The notes: generated by a model not told the origin, from the sequence alone. Shown: positions 13,101 through 28,100, counted from the first letter of the stretch. The stretch: 64,000 nt of DNA from Agrypnia vestita (GCA_016648135.1 JADDOH010011176.1:35964-99963), one strand, 5' to 3'. Numbers and translations are program-made.

Positions 13101-16100
13101 CAGTGTTCATCAGTGAATGGTGCACACCGCTTACCCAGGACCGTTCTAAGAGCAAAAGCTTCCATATCGGTCCTACTCAATCGTCTCCAGGTTGACATTT
13201 TTTTTCTACTAACAAGCAGGACCGTGCCGCTCCGCACCGGTCGTATAAACATACATACAACTTCCAAAAATGTGATAGATGAAGTACTCTATCATGGATG
13301 GAAATGGCGAACGTTACATTGTGTAAAGTGATCACTTAAGTCGTATGATAGGTCGTAAGCTCTATGAACATCATCAAAGACTTCAATGCCTTCTTTCTAA
13401 GAAATGAATATAGCTTCGTCTCTTTGAGACACCTATTGTATATCTTGATTATAAATATAATAATTTGCACGTTTCAGATAAAGAAAAGTTGGTAGTCTGC
13501 TATATGACCAACTGGGCATTCTATCGAAAGGGAGATGGCAAGTTTGTTCCTGAGCACTTGGACCCTCGACTGTGTTCTCACGTGGTGTACGCTTTCGCCT
13601 CGCTGGACCCTGATAATTTCGTACCGAAAGAGTTCGACCCGTGGGCTGATATAGATAATAGTAAGTGCATAACTTAATTATTTGAATATTACACGCAAAC
13701 ACATTGCGGTTCCTCATTTTAATCAAATTTATTTATACAACTGTAGCGTCTGTCGAATGCATGGAAGAGAGCGAACTAGAGAGGGAGCGAGAAAGAGCAC
13801 GCAAGGCCGGCTGGGACCGCGTGAAAGGAGACTGATTTTAGATGCATCGCATTGTACAAGTCGCGCGCCGTAGCGTCCATCTTACATTGTGTAAAGTTAT
13901 CCCAATAAAAGCTGTAAACTCCACACCGAATATTGTTGGAATCCATCCACTGTAACAAGATAAATACACAACAATAACTAATAAAGTTTATTTCTAAACC
14001 AACGGGTTTCGGGGACATTCGTTTTCTTAAGGGTGACAAAAAAAAGTTTTTAAAGAAACTTAAATTATAAATTACGATAAATTCAAAAGACGAAAATGAT
14101 TATTTGAACAATTCGGGTGTTTAATACCATGAGAACATTTGAGATGCCAATTTAAAATTATTGTGGTTTTTCAGAAAATTATCATAGTTTATATAAGAAT
14201 TTGGTTTATCTATTTGACTAGTTAAAAATTATGGTCTAAAATTAGATAATTTAGAATCGTTAGCAATAAGTTAAGCAGTTAAAAGTAATTAAAATACCAT
14301 AAACAAACAATAAAATTTAGCCACCTGTTCTATCCTAAAATGTGTCGAATAGTTAAAGATATTTATGTACAGGGTGTAACAGAGCTAGTCCACAATACTA
14401 TACCGTTAGATTTCTGCCTAACTTGTAAGTCGAAAATGTTCATAAAATCAACAGTTACGGAGATAACGTTAGAATTCCGTGAAAGTAACTTACGTCGAAA
14501 ATTAAAATTCATTCCCTTTAATACAAGTCAAATAAAATGATTAAAAAATTGCAGATATCTGAATCAGATTTTTTAGCAAGGTTGTATCTATTTTATTTGT
14601 CATGTATCAAATAAAATAACTTTGACTTGTTTGAAGCAAATGATTTTTTTTTGTTTTAAAGAATTCTGTAATAATGATTCCTGACGAATGAAATGATTGT
14701 TATCGAAACCGGTTATTATAAACAAATTTCACCATATTTAATATAAATCCAATCTTCCATTTTTTGTTTTAAATTTTTACCTCTTTCGCTTGTGGATACA
14801 CACGTTTCAACTATTTGATACCTGTGTATTCACACCTATGTGTATCTTCCATTAGACTTGTAGACAGTTTCAAATAGGTTTATCTTCCACTAGACATGTA
14901 GACAGTTTAAAATAAGTTTATCTTCCATTAGACTTGTGGACAGTTTCAAATAGGTTTATCAACCACTAGACATGTAGACAGTTTCAAATAGGTTTATCTT
15001 CCATTAGACTTGTGGACAGTTTCAAATAGGTTTATCTTCCACTAGACTTGTAGACAGTTTCAAATAGTTTTATTCTTCATCAGGCTTGTAGACAGTTTCA
15101 AATAGGTGTATCTTCCATTAGACTTGTGGACAGTTTCAAATAGGTTTATCTTCCACTAGACTTGTAGACAGTTTCAAATAGGTTTATCTTCCACCAGACT
15201 TGTAGACAGTTTCAAATAGGTTTATCTTCCACCAGACTTGTAAACAGTTTCAAATAGGTTTATCCTTCATCGGGCTTGTAGACAATTTCTCATAGGTTTA
15301 TTTCAAATAGGTTTATCTTCCACTAAACATGTAGACAGTTTCAAGTGGGTTTATCTTCCATTAGACTTGTAAACAGTTTCAAATAGGATTATCTTTCAAA
15401 TAGACTTATCTTCCATTAGACTTGTACGCCCGCGTGACGGCCTTGAAGGACACCCGCGTCCTGCTGGGGCTGGGGGGCTGGACCGACTCCGCCGGGGACA
15501 AGTACAGTCAGCTGGTGCGCTCTCCCGAGAAGAGGAGGAATTTCGTCACCGCCACGGTGGCCTTCCTCAAGCGTCACGGCTTCAAGGGGCTTCACCTGGA
15601 CTGGAACTATCCCAAGTGCTGGCAGAGCAACTGCGCCAAGGGCCCCGCTGATGACAAGGCCAACTTTGCCAAACTTGTGCAGGTAACCAACATTACTTCT
15701 AAATCAAAATGTAAATTTTATGTACCATAACATGCATTATGCACTATTCAAAATGTCCATAGAGGTCGAGTTGAGAGGAAAATAAATATGTATTAATTTT
15801 AATCAAACAACTTTGTATTAACCACTTAACTGGTAACTCTACGTCTACCGGTTTCGATATCACCGTATATTCATCAGGATGGACGCAAACTAACTATCCA
15901 TTATCTATTCTAGTAAAAAAATAAACTTTTGAATGGGGGCGTGGCTACAGCTATGGTGGGGGTAATTGAGAAGTGGACGCCGGAATGGGGAATATGCCAA
16001 GTAATATTCCACATATTCCCCATTTTTCAATTACCTCCACCATAGCTGTAGCCACGCCCCTGTTCAAAAATTGATCTGTTTGCTAGAATAGATAATGGAT

Positions 16101-19100
16101 AGTTAGTTTGCGTCCGTCCTGATGAAGATACAGTGGTATCGAAACAGGTAGACGTAGAGTTACTAGTTAAGTGGTTAATACAAAGTTGTTTAATTAAAAT
16201 TAATAACTATGTCCAACCACATTATACATCGAAAAAAAATTGTGTTCATTTATCACACCGATGGACCATAAGACCATTATAGACTAAGCGATATAAAACG
16301 TAAAATACTCCTAAAAAGTTATTTTACTTTTTATAAAATAGAACCTGCAGTAGCAATGGAACTGATAACATCTCCGATTGATTTATCGGGGAGGCTGCGC
16401 GCTCGCGGAGCACGCTTTATAGGTTGGGTAGTTGGCAAATTTTTTAATTGAAAGGTTATTGGGCAGCCAATCAAACTATTTATCGGGCGATTTAAAATCG
16501 TTGCTAACTAAGCCACTGATTAAACTATCGAAATTATATTATCTGTAGTCTGCGGGGGCTTTAACGTCACGTTACGCTGTGCATCTGGACGGTATCTTTC
16601 CAAAAGATTAATAATAATGCAATAAAGAAGGAAGGGACCAGAATATTCTAGATTATTTTATAAGGATTTTTGAATAATCCATAAAACCATCTAATCGGCC
16701 CGAAATAATTCCGCCGTTGAACGTGAGGGTTAGGGGGAGTTGCGAACCTTTAAATATAAATATCAATTTTAAATATACAACTTTTTATTTAAAACCTTTA
16801 AATATAAATTTCAAGTAGTCCTACCCTCTCATCCGTAATATCGGTTCGTACGAACACGATATTAGTCTTCTGCCTTTCAGATACAAATACAGATTGCCCT
16901 GTCACTACTTCATGAAGCAGCAAAATGCGCTCGCTCCACAGGACTGAGTGCAACATAGCAGACAGCGTCGACTCGTATACCCAAATTATGATCTGTATAT
17001 AAATAAATACTATTTAAGTTGTAGTTGTCTAAATTACTAAAGCTAATTTAAAAACTATAATAAGGCGGCACTCTACATAAAGTGTCGCGCCTAATTAATT
17101 TGAAATTTTTAAACATCACGTAAAATGTTTAGAGGGTTTTACTCAAAAAAAATTACCCTTTCGAATTTATGTAAAATATAAAACACACCATGTTTATTAT
17201 AATAAGTAGTTTATAAAAGTGTCAAAGTTATAGAGCTGACGCACTTATAGTTGTAGATTAGCGGTCTAGCCGCTGTAGAGTACTCAGAGTATCGTAGACT
17301 TAAGGTATCGAAAAAAAAATCGGTCAAGTAGTTCGAAGAATCGAAATTAACTGTGTGCGAGCAAAGTGACATGTGACATGGGCGATCATAAGTGAAAATT
17401 TTCGGGCGCGAACATTCTAGAGAATTCTAATTTACGAAAGCGTTTTAATCGAACTCCATAGCGGGGAATACGTGATAATATAATGATTTACCGTATTAAA
17501 AAAAGGTGGATTTGGTCCATAATATAGAATAATTTTGATAATGAATTTGTTGGTATTTATTAGAGATGCACCTAAATTCGTTTCACATTCGGTATAGCCG
17601 AAATTCGGCAACTTTTACCGAACTTCGTCTTCGGCCGAATTTCGTTTAAATCTGCCGAACTTCGTTTAAATCTACCGAACTTCAGTAGCCAGCGACTTCG
17701 TTCGCGTAGACTTTGATTTCATCCTACAGAAACTTATTACTGGAATAAAAAGTATTCTTTGTGCTTTTCTAGACAATTATCTCTGTGCCAATTTCATTGA
17801 GATCCGTTTAGTTATTCTGGCGTGATTGAGTAACAAACATCCATCCAACCATCTAAACTTTCACTTTTGTAAATATTAAATAAGTAGGATTTGAATAAGA
17901 AATGGAAAAGTGTAAATAAATTTAATTTAAAATGAAATCTAGACAAAATGTTGATTTATAAACAAATAGGTAACGTGTGAATGGATCATGTTTTTTGTTC
18001 TCTAGAAATGAAACCTCATCAAGTATCAACAATATATATGCTTTAATAAAATAAAATAATCAATTTAACTGTAATTTCGGATATTTTATACGCACCGTAT
18101 GGATTACCGAGAAGCGAATCTCGACGTTTCGTTGGATACTTATCCAACGTCATCAGGAGGACGACCTTTACCCGCGGAGGTGGAGGTCGGACTGATTAGG
18201 TGCTACTTTCTAGGGCGTTTTATTATGCACTTTGTTGTGGAGTGTTCTCTTCTTCTACGATAGAGGTCGCCAGTGTGCAATATGTACTAGTTACGTCGGC
18301 GGATTTTACTGCGACTTCTCTCAAGGGTTGAATCAGTGTCGTTAGAACAGGGCGCAAAATACTTGATAGTTTGTAACTGTCATCTCTGTTGAAATTGGGA
18401 TGTTTGTATATTTCAATGGACTCCCTCACTAATCTGGGTATAAGGTACGGTTCTGTTGATAAGATTTTTGCCTTGTCAAATCTGATGATTATAAAGGTAA
18501 AGGTCGTCCTCCTGATGACGTTGGATAAGTATCCAACGAAACGTCGAGATTCGCTCCTCGGTAATACATACGATGCGTATAAAATATCCGAAATTACAGT
18601 TAAATATGTCTAACGACCGTAATAACAACCTTAACTCTTTAATAAAATAATCAATTTTAAAATCTAATATTCTATAAGAACTATCCAGAACTACGTTGTG
18701 TCGCTTAATTAATTAAAAAACACACAGTCAATAAATGATTACACGTATTTTCGTGATGGCGATCTGATTGCTTATCGGGTAAAAGCGCGCAAAATTTAAC
18801 CGAATTTCGGCCGAAAATCAGCCGAATTTTGGTTTCGGCACATACTTAAACCGAACATTCGGCCGAATTCGACGTGTTGTCAGAACCCACATTCGGTGCA
18901 GAACTAGCATTCATGCCATTAATGTTTGTAATTCCAGGAATTAGCCCGAGAGTTCAAGAGCCAGGATCCTCCCATGGACTTGGGAGTGGCCATATCAGGA
19001 TACAAGGAAGTGATAGACGTGGCTTACGACCTGCCTCAGCTGTCGAAGGACGCCAGTTTTCTGTCAGCCATGACTTACGACTACCACGGAGGCTGGGAGC

Positions 19101-22100
19101 CCAACACGGAACATGGAAGTCCTCTTTTCTCGAGGCCACAAAGCAAGTACCCGCAATACACCACGGTGAGTTTGTCTTGACATCGAACCTTATTTTATTA
19201 TGATTTCTTCTTCTTCTTCTTTTTCTTTTTCTTTTAGTAGATCTGTTGATCTGTGCTTGTAGAAACTACGCCTCCTGGGATGACGAGGTCCAGCCATCCC
19301 TCCATCTTTTCGGTGGTCTTCCTGTTAGGCGTCGTCCAGAGGGAATTTCATTCACTGCTGTATGCAAAAGTCTGTCACTGTCCATTCTGGCTACATGATC
19401 CCGCCAAATCTCCTTCTGGATCTACTCCATCGTGCTATGTCCTCTATTTTTTATTATGTCTTCATTTCGGACACGGTCACGTAGAGTTCTTCCAGTAATG
19501 GATCTCAGCGCCTTCATTTTAGTTGTTCTGAGAAGTCCTTTAGTGCGGACAGTGTCAGCCCGCGTCTCTACAGTGTATGTCATAATAGGTCGCACGCATG
19601 TCTTATATATTTTGACCTTACACTATAATGATTTGCATTTTAATATTTCTTTTATCAAGATTCATAGATTTATGACTCATAGGAGAAATTTTTCGACTCG
19701 AGACAGTCTGAGGCATTCTTTGGAATCGCTAGAGATTCACTGTATCTCGCTTCATGTCACGCTTTTGTAGATCGAATATCACTTCGACATTTATTTTCAT
19801 TTCGTCGATTGGGTGAATTAGAATCTCTTTAGCAGCCCTGGTATTTTAATGCTTTTTTTGGTTTAATTTTTCATAATAAACGGTTATAAATGTTTATGAA
19901 ACATTAAAGAATCTCGTGTTGTTCCATATGTTTGTGAATTCACATATACAGGGTGTAACATAGCTAGTCCACAATACTTTAAAGAAAGTTAAAAATTTAT
20001 TCGCTTTAGTATTTATAAATCAAATAGAATGATTAAAACCTTTCCAAGAAATTTCAAGAGTCAGAATTGTATTAATTTTATTTAACTTCTATTGAAGCGA
20101 ATGAATTTTTGATATTCGATACAAGATAGTTTCGTGATATTCCAACTTTAACAATTTATAAAAAATGAGTTAGAAATATTGAAAAAAATTTGAAGTCGCT
20201 TATCTTTTTATTATATTTAATATTGGGACATAGTTGGTTGAACATTTTTGATTCATAATTCAGGCAGAAATTTACATGAAAAGTATTGTGGGCTTGTTAT
20301 AGTGCCACCACTATAACTTGGCGCGCGAGGGAGGGCGTCCCTGTCGCCTAACATAAGTTGCCAGGATGTAAATTTATTACACAATATATAATGTACAGAA
20401 TGTCCGGTGACCGGTGTCGTAGTCTTTAACAGAAATTTGGTCGGGCAGCACTAAAGAAACCAAGCAATAATGGCGGCCATTCTATCTGTCAAACTGTCAG
20501 ACGGTAATATCGGTCCATTATTTGCTTTTTCAGTTTCGCAAAACTTTAATATTTCATTGGCAATCGTTCTTGCACCATCCCGGACTGTTTAGGATGTTTT
20601 GGACGTGTATTGGTAGTCAAGATGTCACGGCTCCCGTTCCAAAGTCGCCGCACGCCAAGTTATTGTGGTCATGCTCTACGTCCTTTACAAATAATGCGAG
20701 TATCTCTGAGGGCTTGTTCAAATAATAATACTGTTTAAAACTGGATCAATATCGATTGCAGGAGTTTGCCATCAAGCACCTGATTGGCCAGGGAGCCGAC
20801 CCTGAAAAGCTGCTGCTGGGGCTTCCCTTTTACGGTCAGAGCTACCAGCTGGCCGGGGCGGAGTCCCGGGGGGGCCGCACGGGCCCGGGGGCGCAGGCCG
20901 CGGGCCCCGGAGCGCCCGGGGACCTCACGAGGCAGCCCGGGATGCTGGCCTACTATGAAATCTGTCACAGAGGTACGCTTCGTTATTCAAAAATTATTTA
21001 TAGCGAGGGTTTTTTTATTATTTATTATAGACATGTCGTAGTACATTTAATGGTGCGCTAAATGCAATTATGGCCAATAAGAATCTGTCAAAGGAAGCGA
21101 GACTAGCGGTACATAATGGCGTTCTAGTGCTAACCCTTATGTATGGAAGTGAAGCCTGGAATTGGCAAAAGAGGAATGAAAGTAAACTGAGACGCTTGTG
21201 TGGAAAATCTTTGGTCGATAGAGTGAGGAATGAACAAATTAGAAGTGAATGCAATGCTGGCTGTAGCGTGGTAGATAGAATAAAGAAAGGAGTGCTGAGA
21301 TGGTTCGGTCATGTGGAACGTATGAACGAGGAAAGGATGGTTAAGAAAATGTGTTATCAAAATGTAGTAGATAAAATGTCTTCTAGTCTTAAGTTAGTAT
21401 ATTACTGAAGATGATGCAGTAAGCATCGAAAACGTTTTAATTAATTTGTTTAATTAAACTGGCATTGTGTGAAGTAAACAACGTTGTGTTCTATTCATAG
21501 TTATTTACAATGAACTTCCACAAATTTAATCACGAAAATTTCGAAATATTATTAAAGTCACACATCATATTTTCTTCTTCAAAAATAGCAAAATAATTTT
21601 GTGATGACATTTTTAATATAATTAATAAAATAAACTTAGTTTACACCACTTTTTTATAATGATAATATCAACATGTTTCAAGACCTATGGCCCCTTCGTC
21701 AGAATACAATTGTATACTAACAAAAATTATATTAAAAAATCTAAGTATAGACAATGAAAATATAAATATAAATAGGTCTTGAAACATGTTGATATTTTCT
21801 TGCTAATTTTTAATGCTCTTGTTGGCCTTGAAGTTAAATAATCCATGTTATATACATATATATTTTTTAAATTTGTAGCAATGATATATTTTTTTAAATT
21901 TCCATAAGAGTAGACACACAATTGTTTTTAAATAATTTGTTTGTAGTTGTTCTGGGTCTTTTAAAAATGATTTTAACTATGCTTTTTTTGAACTAAATAG
22001 AGTGTGTTTAATGATGTTTTATACGATCCTCCCCACCCAGTGGTACCATATTGTAGTGTTGATTGAATTAAAGAATAATACACAGTTTTATTTGTCTTTG

Positions 22101-25100
22101 GTGACAGAATGTTTCTAAGTCTAATGAAAATAATATATATATAATTTTTCTAACGCTTTGTACCATATAATTTATATGTGTTCATTCACATTTCATATTA
22201 TAATCTATTAAAATGCCAAGATATTTATAGATATGCAAGTTTTTGCGCATATAAGTTTATGGTTAATGTCATCAGCGTTTTTATGAATTATAATATTAAA
22301 ATCTAATGGAAGGTCACAGCGATTTATCGAAAACGGTACCTACAAAATACGTTTTATCACTATTAAACGATGTATTAAATAAGTGATATATAATAATTGA
22401 GGAGGCCAAGACCCACCAAGGGTTGTAGTGCCAAGAATGATGACGATATAATGATTAAATAAGATGCTAATAAAGTGATAAAATATATTATGGTTCATTT
22501 AACTAGTCGCAATCTTGATAATTTCTCATGGTTGTTTAGGGTTCTACTTACACCTAAGAATAAAAATTTTGGAAATAAAAAGAAATGTAAATAGTAAATT
22601 GAATATTATAAATAACCAGGTCCTTTTTACAAATAGTTATCTTTTAAATTTATTTTCATGTTAAGTAGGTACTTTATTTGTATTCATTTTCCATATATAT
22701 TTTTTTATATATTTTGATCTATACTTCGTCTATACTTCGATTTTTGAATTTAATTTGTTAGTTTAAAATTGTATCCTGACGAAGGGGCCATGAGTTCTGA
22801 AACATGTTGATATTTTTCAATATAAAAGTGGTGAAAACTAAGTTTATTTTTATTAATTATATTAATAATGTCACCACAAAATTATTTTGCTGTTTTGAAG
22901 AAGAATGAATAAAACTATGTTATCACTCTACTTGAGTTTAATTATATATTATGCGAGTAGGTAGTTTTTTTTTTTTTTAGAGAGTTTTTTTTTAGAGTGA
23001 GATGAAGTATTAAACTAACTACATTAAAATACAGAAAAATGGCATTAGGTGGAAACACCTGTATTTAATTAGGTATTGACAAAATGAGTCGGAATTTCTG
23101 ATGTAAGGTAGAGAGGGTAGTACCGGGAATATTTAGAGAAGAAGAGAAGAGTTGGTAATAATAGTAGTTGAGTAGCTTGTTGGTCTTGTGGTTAGGACAC
23201 TCGCCTCGTGATCCAAAGGTCGCGGGTTCGAACCTCACTTCAGACTAGCAAGTTAGTCCTATTTTCATAGCACAAGCGTTTAGCTTAGTTTGAAAATAGT
23301 AAGAATATTGATGTGACACTTGTTCCGTGTTCGCATCTCTATTTATATTTAAAAAAAAAAAAATTTATTCCCCTTTTAATATAATCATGAATCGTACAAA
23401 ATAAATGCCGATCTTATATTGTTATATTATATTTACCAGTAGGTAACTATTGATATAATTTATAATTTTTATCACGAAATTGTTGCACATACTAGCGGTA
23501 ATTATTAGCATTATTTTATTATTTATTTTATTATTATTTTATTTATTCTAAATTATTTTTTACATAGAAAAGGTAAAGGTTGTTGCTTCTAGACTAGTCT
23601 GTTCTAAAGCAACTACCTGTACCTTTTTTGAAATTTAGTTAATAATTAGTGTATAATAAGTGTGTAATAATTATAAAGTGCACTTAACAAATTCACTTCG
23701 ATAGAGATAAAATCAAAACATATTACATATAATTCACATCACATAGAAAGAAAAAAATCAAATCATATTTAGAGAAGGTATTTGAATTATAAATACACAC
23801 AAAAACGATTTACAATAGAATCTAAGCTGTCACATTTGACACATTGCTTTCGTTTTTAAGTCTACCTACATTTAGTAACCACTTTGTTAACTTCTGTTTA
23901 AATGAATGTTTCACTTTTAACCCTTTAATGTCCGATGGCAATATATTGTACATTCTTGGAGCACAGAACATGAAAAAGCGTTGGCCAAATTTTGTCTTCA
24001 TTTTCGGCACTAAAACATTTCCCGATGTTGTGCTTCTAGTATTTCTAGATTCAGGTAGTATATATGATGAAATGTTTTTTTAATAAAATAATTTCACTAT
24101 CGAACTGGTATATAGCTGTCTTATATCAAGCACTTGAAAATCTCTAAATAGATCTTCGGAATTACATCTAAATGGTTTCTTATTTATTACCCTATAACCC
24201 ATTTCTGAGACTTTATTAAAGGGTCTAATATAGTTAGAGCCGCACCACCCCATGCACACATGGCGTAGCTAATAATGCTCTGACAGAGTGCGTAATATAC
24301 CATTTTAAGAAGACTGAGCTTCATGAAGCTACGTAGAGTTTTAAATATGTATATCAATTTTCTCACTTCTCACTCACTTAAACATTCGATGTGCGGAGCC
24401 CAACGTAGGTTTTCATCGATTGTCAGCCCAAGATATCTTGTTTCTATCTTTTTATCAATTGAATCACAGTTGCATGTATGGTTTATGCTTGAAGTATATG
24501 TATGTATTGTAATGTAGTTTGGAATGGGGAGATTCTCTATTTTTTTAATCGAAAAGGCCAAAAAGCGTGATATTTCTGCATCAAGTGTTAATAAGTGATT
24601 ATCCAAAGTATTTTTAATATCTGTCATAGTTGTCTGTGCCCTTGTATGTGCTTCCGCCCACGTACAGCTGCCGGCAAACTTCTTGAAATTTTTTGGCGTA
24701 GTGGGGGAATGCGCAGAAGACAAATTTTGGGTCTCGTTGGTGGAATGGTACATGCGCAAACTTCCCCCCACTGCGCCGACAAATTTCGAGATGTTTGCCG
24801 GCTATTGTATCACCCTTTATAATAATAGCCGTATCTACTGATTGTTTTAAAAACTCATTGATATACATAATAAAGAGTGTCGGTCCAAGTGTACTGCCTT
24901 GAATCACGCCATATAGTAGGTATATGTATCTATTCTTGGCCTTGCGGTAGCAATTGAATTTTGAGCAAACAATCGAAAAACGACACAGGTTGCCTCCATG
25001 TAGCGTGGTGCAGTTACGGTCGTCACGGAGGCTGGAGCCTTCACACCTCTCCGGGTCATCTGCTGTCACCTGCGTGATGCAAGAGCGAGCACGTGCGCCC

Positions 25101-28100
25101 AGAGGGAGGGGAAGTCTAACAAATCACTTCATTCCCAAAACAAATAAATCATTACCCACTTTGTTTGAAACCAGTTCCGAGACATCAGCTCGTCTGTTGT
25201 TTCTTTGAATCATATTTATTTTAGGTAAACACGTATTTGTCAGGCAGCAGAATTACCATCTCCGAAGGTCTCGTGTCGGGGTCACTCCAGTCGAGAGAGC
25301 GGAGGACCGCGACACGGATATCGATTACCGATGGGAATAATCTGCTGGGCGACGTCGATTTTGGTAGTCATCGCGTGCGAGTGTTTTGTTCACGGAGATT
25401 ATGACTTTGCAGTGAAGAGCTTGAGATGGCAGACAGGGCGGCAGGATGGCGCGGGACCCTACGCGTACAGCAAGGACCAGTGGGTGGGGTACGAAGACCC
25501 CACGTCCATCAAAGAAAAGGTTAGTCGTTTGTTGTTTTAAAAAATATATGTTTCGAAATAAAAAAAATAGAAATATCCTAGATCTCTATTCTGTGATGAA
25601 AAATAGTTAATTGTTGTCAAATTATATCATCGAACAATGTTAATGTTAAGTAAAAAAATATTGATTGTATTATTTGTATGTGTATACTATTTTATTTGAT
25701 TAATTACACCTACATGTTTCGGAAAAACCTTTCCTTCGCCAGGGTGTTGTATAACTGTCAAAATATCAAAATAAACAATATCTTATGTTTCTCTTAATTA
25801 TTAGAAAAATTATTTTTAAATATTATTACTGAAGTTCTTGATTACTCGCAATTATTGTTAAGTCCCCATAATACACAATTTACATTTTTGCTGTCTGGAG
25901 AGTCAATTTTGTGTAAATTTTTCGACACACACACTTTCAATTGTTTTTATTACGAAACTTCTATTTTCTCTCTAAGCATTTATTTTTAAAAAATGTGTCT
26001 AAATACATTGGGATAATCACAAAAAAATATAATAACGGAATATCTACCATTTAAGCTTTCAATAAAGTTTCCCTTGGTTCATTTAATCTCGAAATATTTC
26101 CACATTTTGTTTACAAAATGATTGTATAAAGTTCAAAGAGAAAGTGATGCTTCTCAAACAAAACTATTTTTAGATAGGTTGTTAATATATCGTTTTCAAA
26201 AAGATAAAAATTCACGTCCAGTCTCCTATATTTCAGTAACCAAAAAGCTATTGATTTTTATAATTAAATTTTATAAGCGTACTAAGAGAATAGTATTTTC
26301 CGTAATAAAAAAATATTAAAAAAATTATATCTTATGCTCAAACGTATGAAATATTTAAACCATAGAACCTGTTAAAAATGATTAAATTTAATAAAATACA
26401 AAAGATGTTATAGACGAGCTTCGGTGAAGTTTTATTTGATAACAGGATTGAAATATTTTAAAGAATTTTTCCATCTACGAGTATTCTTTATTACTTTATT
26501 ATTTCTTCATAATAAAGATAGATTATAGATAATATAATATTCAAATGTATGTAATTCGTGATATTATTTTTTATTTTATTTTGGGAAACATACAGTACAA
26601 TTTAAAATATATATATATAATATCAAAAAAAAATATTCGTTTAGTATGACCAGTGAAGTTTCCTCGAAGCTGGTAAAAAAAACTAAATAAAAAACAATGA
26701 TAAAGAATATGTGATAAATAATAAATATTTAAAAGATTTAAATTGTGATAATGCATGAAATGGGAGGGGTGGGGAGAGGGAGGGAATGGGATTCAATTAA
26801 AGAAGTATCAAATTTATTTAAATAATCATAAATGAGATTACTGAGTTTCATTTTAAATAAAAGCAAATTGTCAATAAAAATGTCTAGATTATTTGTAGAA
26901 TTTAAGAGATTGTATTTTGAGGTGGAACGAGTTACAAAGCAGTTTTTTAAGTAGTTAGTCCTACCAAAGTTTGGGTAAAATAGATTATTTGAATGCATTA
27001 AGTATGTAGGACAACTTAAACCTATTTGCTCTAATAAATAGGGTGAGTGATATAATGAAGTTAGCGCAACCAAATGCCAAATACCTGTCCCAAAGCGTTT
27101 GTGAAATTAATTTTATGAATAATACGTTTAATAATCGTTAGATATTATGACGTGCGATCAGCTTACGAATATGTAAAAGAGGAATGAGTGTGCTATGTGG
27201 GGTAATTTAAAAAAAATCGTTTCTGACTATTTTTGAGTTCGTAGTGATGCACAGTTTTCAAAAAATATCTTAAAGTGGCCAAAGCTGGCCCCTCAACCCT
27301 ATATACTATTATGTAATAGGTACCTTTTGTACTGTTTGTACATTGAAATAAATATATATAATATACGTACAGGGTTATTTGGAAAACATTAATAACCTCG
27401 CAGGTCTATATTCCTGCCTTGATTATGAGTCGAAAATGTTCAAGCTATTATGACCTAATGTCAATAGTTATGGAGATATGCGACATCAAAGTTTGCATTT
27501 TTTTTTCAATATTTCTGACTTATTTCTTGTGAAACATTGGACTATCATTATAGTAACTTATATCGATTACGAAAAATTCATTAATTTCAATACAAGTTAA
27601 ATGAAATGATAAAAACCCTGAAAAAATTCCAATTGGAATGTTTTCCAATTGGAATTCGAGGGTTTTTATTTTTTTATTTGACTTGTATTAAAGGGAATGA
27701 ATTTTTCATATTTGATATAAGTTACTGTGATGATAGTCCCAACGTTTAACAAAAAATAAGTCAATAAATATTGAAAAAAAATGCAAACTTTGATGTCGCT
27801 TATCTCCTTAACTATTGATATTAGGTCATGGTAGCTTGAACATATTCGACTCATAATCCTGGCAGGAATATAGTCCTGCGAGGTTATTAATGTTTTCCAA
27901 ATAACCCTGTATGTATATTATATATATATTTATTTCAATGTACAAACAGTACAAAAGGTACCTATTACATAATAGTGTATAGGGTTGAGGGGCCAGCTTT
28001 GGCCACTTTAAGATATTTTTTGAAAACTGTGCACCACTACGGACTCAAAAATAGTCAGAAACGATTTTTTTTAAATTACCCCAAATAACCCCGTATAGTG

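Noticed and set aside
13985..14035. Another hammerhead-like core (gggtttcggggacattcgtt)
   Set aside because: GAAAC is present, but the CTGANGA side reads cttaaga and the stem does not pair convincingly.
14842..15419. CRISPR-like array
   Set aside because: Units are contiguous tandem repeats with no unique spacers, in a eukaryotic intron.
23165..23356. Functional tRNA gene
   Set aside because: A- and B-box-like words are present, but no paired acceptor stem; the poly-A tail points to a SINE.
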